NCBI RefSeq assembly: GCF_042652345.1
Contig: NZ_JBHSJJ010000001.1
Span: 372,001 to 436,000 of the forward strand
Direction of reading: 5' to 3'
Length of the DNA: 64,000 bases
Source of the DNA: Negadavirga shengliensis
GTDB taxonomy: Bacteria > Bacteroidota > Bacteroidia > Cytophagales > Cyclobacteriaceae
A program made the translations under genes and the position numbers. The notes under the pieces were generated by a model that did no database searches, was not told where the DNA came from, and was given only the letters and a program-made list of their open reading frames with translations. Positions 51,761 through 60,709 of this stretch are shown here, one piece after another (position 1 is the stretch's first letter; the number at the start of each line of letters is the position of its first letter).

Positions 51761-53456
51761 CTTAAATATCAAAAGCATAAAGGAAAATACCTATGATGCC
51801 ATCGTCATAGGATCCGGAATGAGTGGGGGATGGGCCGCCAAAGAACTTACGGAGAAAGGTCTCAAAACCCTGGTTCTGGAAAGGGGTAAAGAAGTCAATC
51901 ACATCAAAGATTACCCCACTACCAACAAGATGCCCTGGGAATTCGAACACCGGGGCAATATCCCTGAAGCCATCCAGAAGGAAAATCCGGTCGTGAGCCG
52001 CTGCTACGCTTTCAGGGAAGATGCCCAGCATTTCTTTGTTAAAGACAAAGAGCATCCTTATGTTCAGGACAAGCCTTTTGATTGGATAAGGGGTTATCAG
52101 ACCGGGGGAAAGTCCCTGCTATGGGCGAGGCAAGTCCAAAGATGGAGCGATTTCGATTTTGAAGGACCTGCAAGGGACGGATTTGCCGTGGACTGGCCTA
52201 TCCGGTACAAGGACATTGCCCCTTGGTACAGCCATGTGGAAAAATTCATAGGGGTTTCCGGAAACAGGGATGGATTACCGCATCTGCCGGACGGAGAGTT
52301 TCTTCCTCCCTTTGAACTGACAGCCGGAGAGAAGTATTTCAAGGATTTTCTTAGAAAAAACTATCCTGAGCGTGAGATCATCGTGGCACGCTGCGCCCAT
52401 ATTACCGGCAATGAGGAATACTATGCCAAGCAGGGCCGTACCCTTTGCCAAAACAGGACGCTTTGTCAGAGAGGCTGCCCGTTTGGGGGATATTTCAGCA
52501 GTAATTCCTCCACGCTCCCCTGGGCCGCCAATACCGGCAACCTCACCATGAGGAACAATGCGGTGGTCCATTCCATCATTTACGATGATGAAAAGGAAAA
52601 AGCCACGGGGGTAAGGGTAATCGATGCCCATACCAAGGAAACCGTGGAGTATTACGCAAAAGTAATATTTGTCAATGCCAGCGCACTGAACACCAATCTC
52701 ATTCTGTTGAATTCCACGTCGGCACGTTTCCCGAATGGTTTGGGGAACGACAGCGGTGTTTTAGGAAAATACGTTGCCTTCCACAATTACCGGGCAGGGA
52801 TTTCGGGAGAGTATGAAGGATTGAAGGAATTTACAACAGAGGGAAGAAGACCCACTTCCGGTTATTTTCCCCGGTTCAGAAACGTATACAAACAGGAAAC
52901 CGACTTCCTCAGGGGCTATGCCGCTGGATTCAGCGCCCATAGGGCCATGGAGACAGACTATTCCGGGATTGGTGAGGAACTGGAGAAAAACCTCACGGCT
53001 CCGCCAAAATACGGCAGCTGGAGGGTTGGCTCCCATATGATGGGTGAAACCATACCAAAAGAAGATGGCCGGGTATCGCTTGATCCCAACCAAAAAGACG
53101 AATGGGGGATTCCTTTGCTGAAAGTCTCCGTGGACTATGATCAAAATGATGAAGCCATGATCAAAGACTATCTCGAGCAAATGACGGAAATGTTTGAGGC
53201 GGCGGGTTTTACCAACATCAGAACCAGGGATGACAAAAGAGCCCCCGGTCTTGACATCCACGAAATGGGCGGGGCGCGTATGGGCAATGACCCTAACACC
53301 TCGGTGTTGAACAAGTGGAACCAGATGCATGCCTGCCCCAATGTCTATGTGACGGATGGTGCCTGCATGACCTCTACCAGCACCCAAAACCCCTCCTTAA
53401 CCTACATGGCCTTTGCAGCCAGGGCTGTGGACCATGCGGTGAAAAATCGGGGATGA
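51753..53456 (+). CDS. GMC oxidoreductase, large subunit of a gluconate dehydrogenase-like complex
   Basis: A 567-residue FAD enzyme of the GMC family. The FAD motif is DAIVIGSGMSGGWAAKELTE (residues 14-33), with GYQTGGKSLLWARQVQRW, HEMGGARMGNDPN and STQNPSLTYMAFAARA (catalytic His/Asn region) further on. Partners include a subunit 3 encoded just upstream and usually a cytochrome c, not seen here. Oxidises a sugar or polyol and passes electrons to the chain; substrate unknown. Its stop overlaps the next ATG (ATGA). Confidence 0.92.
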   Translation: MANLNIKSIKENTYDAIVIGSGMSGGWAAKELTEKGLKTLVLERGKEVNHIKDYPTTNKMPWEFEHRGNIPEAIQKENPVVSRCYAFREDAQHFFVKDKEHPYVQDKPFDWIRGYQTGGKSLLWARQVQRWSDFDFEGPARDGFAVDWPIRYKDIAPWYSHVEKFIGVSGNRDGLPHLPDGEFLPPFELTAGEKYFKDFLRKNYPEREIIVARCAHITGNEEYYAKQGRTLCQNRTLCQRGCPFGGYFSSNSSTLPWAANTGNLTMRNNAVVHSIIYDDEKEKATGVRVIDAHTKETVEYYAKVIFVNASALNTNLILLNSTSARFPNGLGNDSGVLGKYVAFHNYRAGISGEYEGLKEFTTEGRRPTSGYFPRFRNVYKQETDFLRGYAAGFSAHRAMETDYSGIGEELEKNLTAPPKYGSWRVGSHMMGETIPKEDGRVSLDPNQKDEWGIPLLKVSVDYDQNDEAMIKDYLEQMTEMFEAAGFTNIRTRDDKRAPGLDIHEMGGARMGNDPNTSVLNKWNQMHACPNVYVTDGACMTSTSTQNPSLTYMAFAARAVDHAVKNRG

Positions 53457-54133
53457 CCTTTGCGGAAAAAATCATAGCATTTAACAAAGAACTGGATATC
53501 CCCAAAGGAATCCCTTCATCTATCCGAATGATGAACCCTTATCAGGAGAACGGAGAGGCCATGGACCTCTCCGCCTCCTTTTACAGGAAATTTTACAATG
53601 ACCGCAATCCCAGAAAACTCATTCTGGGTATCAACCCGGGAAGGTTGGGAGCAGGGCTGACAGGTATTCCCTTTACGGATACCCAAAGGCTTATTGAAAA
53701 CTGCGGCATATCCACAAAGATCAAGACTTATGAGCCCTCCGCCGTTTTTGTATATGAAATGATTGCCGAATATGGCGGGGCCGAAGCATTTTATGCGGAT
53801 TGCTTTTTCAATTCGGTCTGCCCGTTGGGATTTGTGAAAATAGATGCCAAAGGCCGCGAAAAAAACCTCAACTATTATGATGAAAAACAGCTGGAAGAGC
53901 GAATGACATCCTATATATTGGCCTCGCTTGAAAAACTGATAAAACTGGATGTGGTACGGGAAAGGGTAATTTGTTTAGGCACCGGCAAGAATTTTAAGTT
54001 TCTTTCCAAGATCAACCGGATCCATCGTTTTTTTAATGAAATCATCCCGTTGGAGCATCCACGCTACATCATGCAGTACAGGAGCAAAGAAAAACAGCAG
54101 TATATCCGGAAATATTTAGAAGTGTTGAAATAG
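53453..54133 (+). CDS. SMUG2-like uracil-DNA glycosylase family protein
   Basis: A 226-residue protein of the SMUG2 (DUF4918) branch of uracil-DNA glycosylases. Motif 1 is LGINPGRLGAGLTGIPFTD (about residues 60-78) and motif 2 EHPRYIMQY near the C-terminus (His/Pro/Arg), as in base-excision enzymes. It starts at ATG 53453 inside the GMC stop codon; the longer frame to 53315 lies in the GMC gene and is rejected. Its coupling to a sugar dehydrogenase is odd and is probably accidental order. Confidence 0.87.
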   Translation: MTFAEKIIAFNKELDIPKGIPSSIRMMNPYQENGEAMDLSASFYRKFYNDRNPRKLILGINPGRLGAGLTGIPFTDTQRLIENCGISTKIKTYEPSAVFVYEMIAEYGGAEAFYADCFFNSVCPLGFVKIDAKGREKNLNYYDEKQLEERMTSYILASLEKLIKLDVVRERVICLGTGKNFKFLSKINRIHRFFNEIIPLEHPRYIMQYRSKEKQQYIRKYLEVLK

Positions 54134-54238
54134 ATAGGAAGCTATTGAAAAGAAGCCGATGTGGTATTCCTTCAACATCATGACCCCATAACCGGGATGA
54201 AATTAATTAGGAAGCCAACATAGATCGACAATAACTGA

Positions 54239-54751
54239 CTAATGCGCATGGCCGCCGGGCCCATGAACGTGTCCATGATCGATTTCTTCCTGTTCGGCAT
54301 CCCGGATATCTATCACTTCTCCTTTAAAATAAAGATCATATCCCGCCAAAGGGAAATTAAAATCCATCAATACGCCCTTGTAATCTATTTTAAGAATCTC
54401 GCCCCGCATAGGGTTGCCTTTGTCATCTTCCATGGTGACCACCTTGCCCACCTTTAGCAACTCAAGGTTTTTCTTGCCATTTTCTTTGAAAGCGGATTTG
54501 GAAACATATACCTTCTTGTTCTCCTCATAATCACCATAGCCGTTTTCAAAATCAATAAAAACCTCAAAGGTGTCCCCCACCGCCTTTCCTTCAATGGCTT
54601 CCTCCAACTTGGGAAGTATATTGTTGGCTCCGAACAAAAAGGCGAAAGGCTGGCTCTTGTCCACCCTCTCGTAAAACTCCTTACCATTTTCACCATCATC
54701 GACTTCGAGTTCGTAAACGATGGATACTACCTTGTCTTTTTCCGCCTTCAT
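54239..54751 (-). CDS. SlyD-like FKBP prolyl isomerase
   Basis: A 170-residue FKBP with the SlyD layout: a discontinuous FKBP domain (VSIVYELEVDDGENGKEFYE, QPFAFLFGANNILPKLEEAI), an inserted flap (about residues 65-125) that acts as chaperone, and a His-rich tail (DHGHVHGPGGHAH) that may bind nickel or zinc. No signal peptide, so cytosolic. Distinct from the three FKBP lipoproteins at 14-16 kb. Confidence 0.93.
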   Translation of the reverse strand: MKAEKDKVVSIVYELEVDDGENGKEFYERVDKSQPFAFLFGANNILPKLEEAIEGKAVGDTFEVFIDFENGYGDYEENKKVYVSKSAFKENGKKNLELLKVGKVVTMEDDKGNPMRGEILKIDYKGVLMDFNFPLAGYDLYFKGEVIDIRDAEQEEIDHGHVHGPGGHAH

Positions 54752-54797
54752 TGGACTTATCTATATATGTTCCCGCAAAAATAAGGAAAAGTACTGA

Positions 54798-55541
54798 CTA
54801 TTTCTTGGGTTTATATGCTTCTTCATAGGGAGACCATATCTCGTAGATGGGATTTCCCGTGGAACTCATGCCACTATGATGCCACTTTCCATCAATTACC
54901 TCATATTCAAATTCGAGTTTGGCACCCACTCTGCTGTCATCTCTGGAGAAGAAAGTAATATTTTCAGTATATTTTCCATCTTTGGCCTCATAAGTGCCTC
55001 CTCCGGTACCACTGAATTCTTTGGTTTCCGAATTGAATGCAATCCATTGAAACCTGCCCCCACTGAGTATCTTCACCGTCCTTCTTGCCCCAGGGGTCAT
55101 TTCACTGATTTTATCGTCTCTTTTCCTGCCGGTAATCACCCAATTCCGGGTCAAATCATCTTTTGCAGACGAAATCCTTTCCCATATTTCAATTTTTTCT
55201 TCCCCTTTGATTTCGCCGGATATAACCATTTTTCCATCCGTGAAGTCCAGGGTATAACGTTGGGTCGTCCCTACTTGCTCAGGGTCAGCCGTATAGAAAT
55301 CCGGGCTTTCCGTGTAGCGGTTGCCCTCCAGGCTGAATTCACCTCCCCCGGTATGCAAAAACTTGTTACTGCCCAGTTCTTTCGCTCCGTAGGCAAAATA
55401 GCCGTCCTGATAAATTTTAATGAATTCACGGTCTTTGACCGCGTTGCCGTTTTGATGGGTGAGTTTCCAAGCGCCTTCCAGGTCCTGACCAAATACGGAA
55501 AAACTCAACAAAATACAGAGGGTTAAGAATAAACTGTTCAT
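54798..55541 (-). CDS. Secreted protein with two lipocalin-like repeats
   Basis: A 247-residue secreted protein (MNSLFLTLCILLSFSVFGQ). It holds two tandem copies of a small beta domain: the first is LEGAWKLTHQNGN to KIEIWERI, the second RNWVITGRKRDD to IYEIWSPY; the pair GGGEFSLEGNRYTE and GGGTYEAKDGKYTE shows the duplication. Lipocalin-like proteins bind small hydrophobic ligands, but this is inferred from the WxL/WxI and beta pattern. It lies 46 bases upstream of the SlyD-like gene on the same strand. Confidence 0.78.
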   Translation of the reverse strand: MNSLFLTLCILLSFSVFGQDLEGAWKLTHQNGNAVKDREFIKIYQDGYFAYGAKELGSNKFLHTGGGEFSLEGNRYTESPDFYTADPEQVGTTQRYTLDFTDGKMVISGEIKGEEKIEIWERISSAKDDLTRNWVITGRKRDDKISEMTPGARRTVKILSGGRFQWIAFNSETKEFSGTGGGTYEAKDGKYTENITFFSRDDSRVGAKLEFEYEVIDGKWHHSGMSSTGNPIYEIWSPYEEAYKPKK

Positions 55542-55758
55542 AGATATGGCGATTTTTGTAGTTAAAGTTAGAAATTTTAATCCTAAATCAATAATATATT
55601 CCTTTTTCCCCGGTTATCTTGATGTAAACGGTTTGAGCCGGTCAGACAAAAAAGGTACCTTTGACCTGAAAGTGTAAAAGATCATTTTCGGGCAATTAAA
55701 TCTTTGAAAATTTGGCTGGCTTTTTGGTGGCTTACCAAATTATCTTTTTCCTAAGAAA

Positions 55759-56379
55759 ATGAACGCAGCAAAATACCTTATTGCCTTTTTGATGATCTCA
55801 GGATTCTCCGTCCCTCACCTGTATGCTCAAAGCTATGGGAGTACCCTGGGACTCCGGTTTTCCAATAATAACCAGCACCGTATGATCGGGATCACCGGCA
55901 AACAGCGGATCACCAAAGGACTGACCATGGAAGGCATCATCCAGTCCGATCTCAACACCAATACGACGGCCCACGCCTTGATAGAACGACACCGAAGATT
56001 GATCACCAAGCGGTTTAATTATTACTACGGTGCGGGCATTTCAGCGGGGATGGAAGAAAGCCGGGAAAAAGTTCCGGAAACCATGCAGGTAGTCCATACT
56101 TATGGTAATCCCACCATGGGTGTTGATCTGATCGCGGGTGTGGAATTCACCGCATTGAAAGTGAATTTTTCTATCGATTACAAGCCCAATATCAACCTGG
56201 TGGGCAGGGAACCTTGGTACAGCGGGCAGGTGGGAATTTCTGCCCGTACCGTATTGGTCAAAGGGGCTACACAAAATAAGAAAAAAAGGCAAAAAGCAAG
56301 GGCCAAAAGAAAAAAGCACCGCCAGGATAATGGGAATGACTACTTCAAAAACGCTATCAGAAAAATAAAGAGCAATTAA
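55759..56379 (+). CDS. Secreted/outer-membrane protein with basic C-terminal tail
   Basis: A 206-residue protein with a signal peptide (MNAAKYLIAFLMISGFSVPH, then LYAQ). The central part is strand-rich and reads like a small barrel (LGLRFSNNNQHRMIGITG, NYYYGAGISAGMEES, GVDLIAGVEFTALKVNFSID). The last 35 residues are very Lys/Arg-rich (KKKRQKARAKRKKHRQ), which is odd for an exported protein. It lies 11 bases upstream of the Gfo/Idh/MocA gene. Family unknown. Confidence 0.72.
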   Translation: MNAAKYLIAFLMISGFSVPHLYAQSYGSTLGLRFSNNNQHRMIGITGKQRITKGLTMEGIIQSDLNTNTTAHALIERHRRLITKRFNYYYGAGISAGMEESREKVPETMQVVHTYGNPTMGVDLIAGVEFTALKVNFSIDYKPNINLVGREPWYSGQVGISARTVLVKGATQNKKKRQKARAKRKKHRQDNGNDYFKNAIRKIKSN

Positions 56380-56390
56380 CTACTTACGCT

Positions 56391-57488
56391 ATGAAAACCC
56401 CTTTACTTTTGTTTTTAATCCTTTTTAAACTGTCTCTCTGCCCTCCGTTGGCAACACAGGAGCCGGTTAAAATCGCTGTTGTGGGACTTACCCATTCCCA
56501 TGTGCATTGGATTTTGGGAAGAGAAAATAAAGGTGATATTGAAATAGTCGGCATCGTGGAGCCCAACAGCGACCTGGCCGAAAGATTCACCTCCCAACAT
56601 GGCCTCAGCATGGACCTGGTATATGAGGACATGCCCTCGCTTTTTGCAAAGGTTACCCCTGATGGTGTGACCGCCTTTGGGTCTATTTATGAACACCTGG
56701 AAGTAGTAAAGGCATGTGCCCCCAGAGGTATCCATGTAATGGTAGAAAAGCCCCTGGCAGTATCCACCGCCCATGCCAAGGAAATGGAAAGCCTCGCACG
56801 CGAAAACAATATCCACTTGCTTACCAACTATGAGACCACCTGGTACAGCACCAACCATGAAGTTTATAGAAAGGTACATGGGGAAAATGCCATCGGCCCC
56901 CTCCGAAGGGTCATTATCAATGACGGACATGAGGGTCCCATGGAGATCGGTGTCAACAAGGAATTTCTTGACTGGCTGACAGATCCCGTTCAAAACGGTG
57001 GGGGAGCCGTCATTGATTTTGGCTGCTACGGTGCCAACTTGATGACCTGGCTCATGAAAGGCCAAAGGCCGGTTTCGGTAACGGCAGAACTCAAGCAAAT
57101 CAAGCCGGAAATTTATTCAGAAGTGGACGACGATGCCACGATTCTGCTCCAATATCCCGAAACAAAAGGCGTAATCCAAGCATCCTGGAACTGGCCCTTT
57201 AGCAGAAAAGACCTGGAAGTATATGGAAAATCAGGCTATCTGATCGCCAAAGATGGAAAAAGAATGGTCAGCAGGCTGGAAGGGGATAAGATGGAGCAGA
57301 ACCATTCCTTTGATAGCCGGCCCTATCCATTTGACGATCCGTTTTCTTTTTTTGCCGGTGTGATAAAAGGAAATATCAAAATGGAACCGTTTGATTTATC
57401 CTCTCTGGAAAACAACATGATTGTGGTGGAAATTCTGGAGGCAGCCATTCAAAGTGCCGGAAAAGGCGAGCGGGTAAATCTTCCATAG
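56391..57488 (+). CDS. Gfo/Idh/MocA-family oxidoreductase with exported N-terminus
   Basis: A 365-residue oxidoreductase. An N-terminal hydrophobic segment (LLLFLILFKLSLCPPLATQE) looks like a signal peptide, then KIAVVGLTHSHVHW starts the Rossmann domain; VEKPLAVSTAHAKEME holds the EKP motif, and GGGAVIDFGCYGANLMTW the conserved Gly-His/Tyr catalytic region. Sugar or inositol dehydrogenation with NAD is likely. The signal peptide is unusual for the family but matches the other exported dehydrogenases in this window. Confidence 0.9.
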   Translation: MKTPLLLFLILFKLSLCPPLATQEPVKIAVVGLTHSHVHWILGRENKGDIEIVGIVEPNSDLAERFTSQHGLSMDLVYEDMPSLFAKVTPDGVTAFGSIYEHLEVVKACAPRGIHVMVEKPLAVSTAHAKEMESLARENNIHLLTNYETTWYSTNHEVYRKVHGENAIGPLRRVIINDGHEGPMEIGVNKEFLDWLTDPVQNGGGAVIDFGCYGANLMTWLMKGQRPVSVTAELKQIKPEIYSEVDDDATILLQYPETKGVIQASWNWPFSRKDLEVYGKSGYLIAKDGKRMVSRLEGDKMEQNHSFDSRPYPFDDPFSFFAGVIKGNIKMEPFDLSSLENNMIVVEILEAAIQSAGKGERVNLP

Positions 57489-57955
57489 CCTTTTCCTGCT
57501 AAAAATTTGCGCCCTCTTCCCCCTTTGGTGCGGGGAACCCTATTTTGACATGCAATTATATTGAGCCTTCGGTCGGGGAAGCTTCATCACCTAATGACAT
57601 TGCCTTGTTTTGTCCTTGGATTTGTTACGCCAAAACAAGTTTTCCCTCTTCCCGGATAGCTTGTTAAAACCTTAAATTACCAAATGGGAAAACGAGTCGA
57701 CGATCTGAATTACTTCATGAAATTCGTATCAATCAAACGTAGACCTGCCCCGAGCAAGTTTGGGATCGGTGGAATTTATTTTCGCCCATTTTCTTGTTAT
57801 TATGAAACAAGTTTCCCGGATACCTTGACAAAGCTTATCTACAAAATTGCCATTTTCGTCAATCCAGGTGTTGCAACGTGGAGAACAGCACACCGCCAAT
57901 CAAAGTGCCGAAAAAGACAACCGGATAGGTCCACCATGGCATTTCCTGTCTGAAT
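57489..57955. other. Gene-free gap with repeats
   Basis: No convincing gene. It has the 31-base repeat shared with 41694-41724 (at 57702-57732), a degenerate REP-like CCTGCCCCGAGCAAGTTTGG (57744-57763), and near its end (about 57893-57922) a stretch that resembles the last codons of the Gfo/Idh gene just upstream (AATCAAAGTGCCGAAAAAG against ATTCAAAGTGCCGGAAAAG). It may be a scar of a lost duplicate gene. Confidence 0.5.
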
Positions 57956-58744
57956 TTATAGAAGTCCTTTTTTGGAAAAATAACGCAGCCGGTAGGCGTT
58001 CATCGCTGTTTTCCCCAATTGCTTGCTCAGCTGGTAGTTGGCCACCGCGCCTACTCCGGCTCCTATAATGGGCAGCAATTGCGCCAGCTTGGCCAGGTCC
58101 ATATAATCCCTGTACTCCAGTTGGAAACTTCGCCAATCAAAAGAATCCAGGTTTTCGGGCAAATCCAGTTTACCTTCATCCCACGTTTCCAATTCCAGGA
58201 TCGTTTGATTTCTGGTCTTTTGACTGGAAAACGTGAGTTTGAAAATCATAAGCAAAAAAACCCGCTCTCTGTAATCTTTGACATCAAAGCCGTATGCCGC
58301 GGCAACTTCAAAAAGCATTTTCATTTTAATAGCCAAAAAAGCCGGGAAATCCGCAATCCCCATCAAAATCCCCCCGGCTCCGGTAACCGCTCCTTCCACA
58401 GAGGCAGTTCTTTGATAAAAGCGTATGATTTTTCTGGCTTTATATTCCTTCAACCTAAGAGATGGCTCTGGATTAGGCTTAGGTGTCACGTACTGGTTAC
58501 CGGTCAGGACCCCTTTTACCATGACTTCGATGGCCTTGGTGATGGCTTGATGTATTTTCTCCGGAATAAGTTTGTTAATGGCCCTTTGAGTACCCTTGGT
58601 CAATCTGTTGGCAATGGAGGGCTCTTTTTTGGTTTTTGCCAACCATGCCTGCATATCTCTTAAAGCGAGCCTCTCATATAGTTCTTCAGCAGGTAAATAT
58701 GGATTTGCTTTCATGAGCCTTCTTGAGGGTTGGACTTGAGCCAT
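57956..58744 (-). CDS. EcsC-family protein
   Basis: A 262-residue EcsC-like protein. It shows the family core: EGAVTGAGGILMGIADFPAF near residue 134, FEVAAAYGFDVKDYRERVFL, and QLLPIIGAGVGAVANYQLSK near the end, with two Gly/Ala-rich helices that may enter the membrane. A Met at 58714 is an alternative start. EcsC is linked to ABC export in Bacillus, but the function in Bacteroidota is unknown. Confidence 0.87.
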   Translation of the reverse strand: MAQVQPSRRLMKANPYLPAEELYERLALRDMQAWLAKTKKEPSIANRLTKGTQRAINKLIPEKIHQAITKAIEVMVKGVLTGNQYVTPKPNPEPSLRLKEYKARKIIRFYQRTASVEGAVTGAGGILMGIADFPAFLAIKMKMLFEVAAAYGFDVKDYRERVFLLMIFKLTFSSQKTRNQTILELETWDEGKLDLPENLDSFDWRSFQLEYRDYMDLAKLAQLLPIIGAGVGAVANYQLSKQLGKTAMNAYRLRYFSKKGLL

Positions 58745-58784
58745 TTGAGGACTTCTCTATCGGTTGACCTTGTGAATACCTTGG

Positions 58785-59282
58785 TTAGGTTTTCGATTTG
58801 CGTTTAGGAATGCTCAGGCTTTCCCAAGGTCCTTCTGCAAGCATTTTGGAAAGATAAATGATCTGGCCTATATGGGAAGCATAGTGAGCCAGCTGCGTGT
58901 TGATCGCGTCCACGACCGTGTGTTTCCTGTTTCTGATATAGACGGTTTTTTCCAAATCACTTGCCGTCAGGGGGCGCAGGGCCTCAAACGTAATCCTCCA
59001 GCCCTCTTCCCATTTTTCAAGCACCTCGCCCCTGTCTTTCAAATCATTGTCAAATTCCGCGTCTCTTTCCCGCCATTCCTTCTCTCCGTCCGAGGCAAGG
59101 AAATCCGTCCAACGCGATCGCATATTGCCCCACATGTGCTTTACAATGGTAGCAATGCTGTTGCTGTCCTGATTGTGCTGCCAGAAAAGTTTTTCCTCAG
59201 GAACCTGTTTCATGGCTTTCTCAGCCATGGTTTTGTAGTGCAGCAGTAAATTGAGTACGCTATCCAGATAGGGGTTTGGCAT
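58785..59282 (-). CDS. DinB/DUF1572-family protein
   Basis: A 165-residue four-helix-bundle protein of the DinB-like DUF1572 group. The metal-type histidines appear in VKHMWGNMRSRW and QLAHYASHIGQIIYLSKML. Relatives include thiol S-transferases such as BstA and YfiT; a metal-dependent transferase is the best guess. The next gene on the same strand is EcsC, 40 bases later. Confidence 0.88.
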   Translation of the reverse strand: MPNPYLDSVLNLLLHYKTMAEKAMKQVPEEKLFWQHNQDSNSIATIVKHMWGNMRSRWTDFLASDGEKEWRERDAEFDNDLKDRGEVLEKWEEGWRITFEALRPLTASDLEKTVYIRNRKHTVVDAINTQLAHYASHIGQIIYLSKMLAEGPWESLSIPKRKSKT

Positions 59283-59369
59283 GGTCAGTGATTTTTAGTA
59301 AAACGGAGATAGCCTATTAACAAAAAACGGCAACAAAAAGTCGCCGTGAGGGGTATTAAATTTTCGGAA

Positions 59370-60623
59370 TTAAATCCCAAATTCTGATTGAATCTTTTCC
59401 ACGTAATCAAGTTTTTCCCAGGTAAAGAGTTCAACTTCAAGGCTGATCGGGTTGTTATCCGGAGAATTGAAGGTTTTCTTCACGACCTCGTTTTTCCTTC
59501 CCATATGGCCATAAGCTGCGGTTTCTTCATAAATGGGATTTCTTAGCTTCAGCCTTTGCTCTATCGCATAAGGCCGCATATCGAACAGCGATTCGATTTT
59601 CTTGGCGATTTCGCCATCGTTCATATTTACCTTGGAGGTGCCATAGGTATTGACATACAATCCCATGGGCTTTGCCACGCCAATGGCATAGGAGACCTGC
59701 ACCAATACCTCGTCTGCTATACCTGCAGCAACCATGTTTTTGGCAATATGCCGGGTGGCATAAGCCGCGGAACGGTCCACTTTGGAAGGGTCTTTTCCTG
59801 AAAAGGCACCACCCCCATGTGCTCCCTTTCCCCCATAGGTGTCCACAATGATTTTCCTACCGGTGAGTCCCGTGTCTCCATGCGGGCCGCCAATTACAAA
59901 TTTGCCTGTAGGGTTTATATGGTAAACGGTATCTTTCGTAAATAACTTTCGAAGGTGATCAGGCAACTGGGCTTTTACCCGTGGAATCAGAATACCGATG
60001 ATGTCTTCCTTGATTTTTGCCAACATAGCCTCCTCGTGGTCAAACTCATCATGCTGGGTGGAAACCACGATGCTGTCAATCCTTTCCGGTATGTTGTCAT
60101 CGCTGTATTGGATGGTCACCTGTGCCTTGGAATCAGGACGCAGGTACCGGATCTGATCAGCTTCTCTTCTGAGATTGGAAAGTTCCTTAAGAAGCCTATG
60201 GGAAAGGTCCAGCCCCAACGGCATGTAATTCTCTGTTTCGCTGGTCGCATACCCAAACATCATGCCCTGGTCACCGGCACCCTGTTCCTCGGGAATTTCC
60301 CTGTCCACTCCCTGATTAATATCCGGAGATTGCTCATGGATAGCGGATAATACCCCACAGGAACTGCTATCAAACATGTACTCTCCTTTTGTATAACCGA
60401 TCCGGTTTATAACTTCCCTTGCTATTTTCTGTACGTCCAGATAAATGTTGGATTTCACCTCTCCTGCCAAAATAACCTGTCCTGTGGTGACCAATGTTTC
60501 ACAAGCTACCTTTGAATCGGGATCGAAAGCCAAAAAATGATCAATAATAGCATCTGAAATCTGGTCTGAAATCTTATCCGGATGTCCTTCTGATACGGAC
60601 TCCGAAGTAAATAAATAGGGCAT
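59370..60623 (-). CDS. metK: S-adenosylmethionine synthase
   Basis: Makes SAM from methionine and ATP. The 417-residue protein starts with TSESVSEGHPDKISDQISDA and contains DQGMMFGYA (ATP-binding GAGDQG-like loop), GGAFSGKDPSKVDRSAAYA and the C-terminal domain DMRPYAIEQRLKL. Complete. No SAM riboswitch is visible in front of it. Confidence 0.98.
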   Translation of the reverse strand: MPYLFTSESVSEGHPDKISDQISDAIIDHFLAFDPDSKVACETLVTTGQVILAGEVKSNIYLDVQKIAREVINRIGYTKGEYMFDSSSCGVLSAIHEQSPDINQGVDREIPEEQGAGDQGMMFGYATSETENYMPLGLDLSHRLLKELSNLRREADQIRYLRPDSKAQVTIQYSDDNIPERIDSIVVSTQHDEFDHEEAMLAKIKEDIIGILIPRVKAQLPDHLRKLFTKDTVYHINPTGKFVIGGPHGDTGLTGRKIIVDTYGGKGAHGGGAFSGKDPSKVDRSAAYATRHIAKNMVAAGIADEVLVQVSYAIGVAKPMGLYVNTYGTSKVNMNDGEIAKKIESLFDMRPYAIEQRLKLRNPIYEETAAYGHMGRKNEVVKKTFNSPDNNPISLEVELFTWEKLDYVEKIQSEFGI

Positions 60624-60667
60624 AAAATGTGTTTTTGAAATGGAACGGTAAATTTACATTTAATGGC

Positions 60668-60675
60668 CAAAATTA
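60668..60675 (-). promoter_or_regulatory. Candidate metK -7 element
   Basis: TAATTTTG on the minus strand fits TAnnTTTG, 45 bases before the metK start and inside the short gap after the 60710 gene. A -33 partner is not seen. Confidence 0.35.
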
Positions 60676-60709
60676 AAAATTTTAACTTTTTCGGTACTGT
60701 ATATTCTTT

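Noticed and set aside
53315..53452. Longer start for the SMUG2-like gene
   Set aside because: It lies wholly within the GMC gene and adds residues unlike the family; the ATG at 53453 is coupled to the GMC stop.
57684..57953. Small plus-strand frames in the gap after the Gfo/Idh gene
   Set aside because: No domain, no signal, and the region is made of repeats and a possible gene scar.
60624..60709. SAM riboswitch in front of metK
   Set aside because: No conserved SAM-I or SAM-II core can be read in this short leader.
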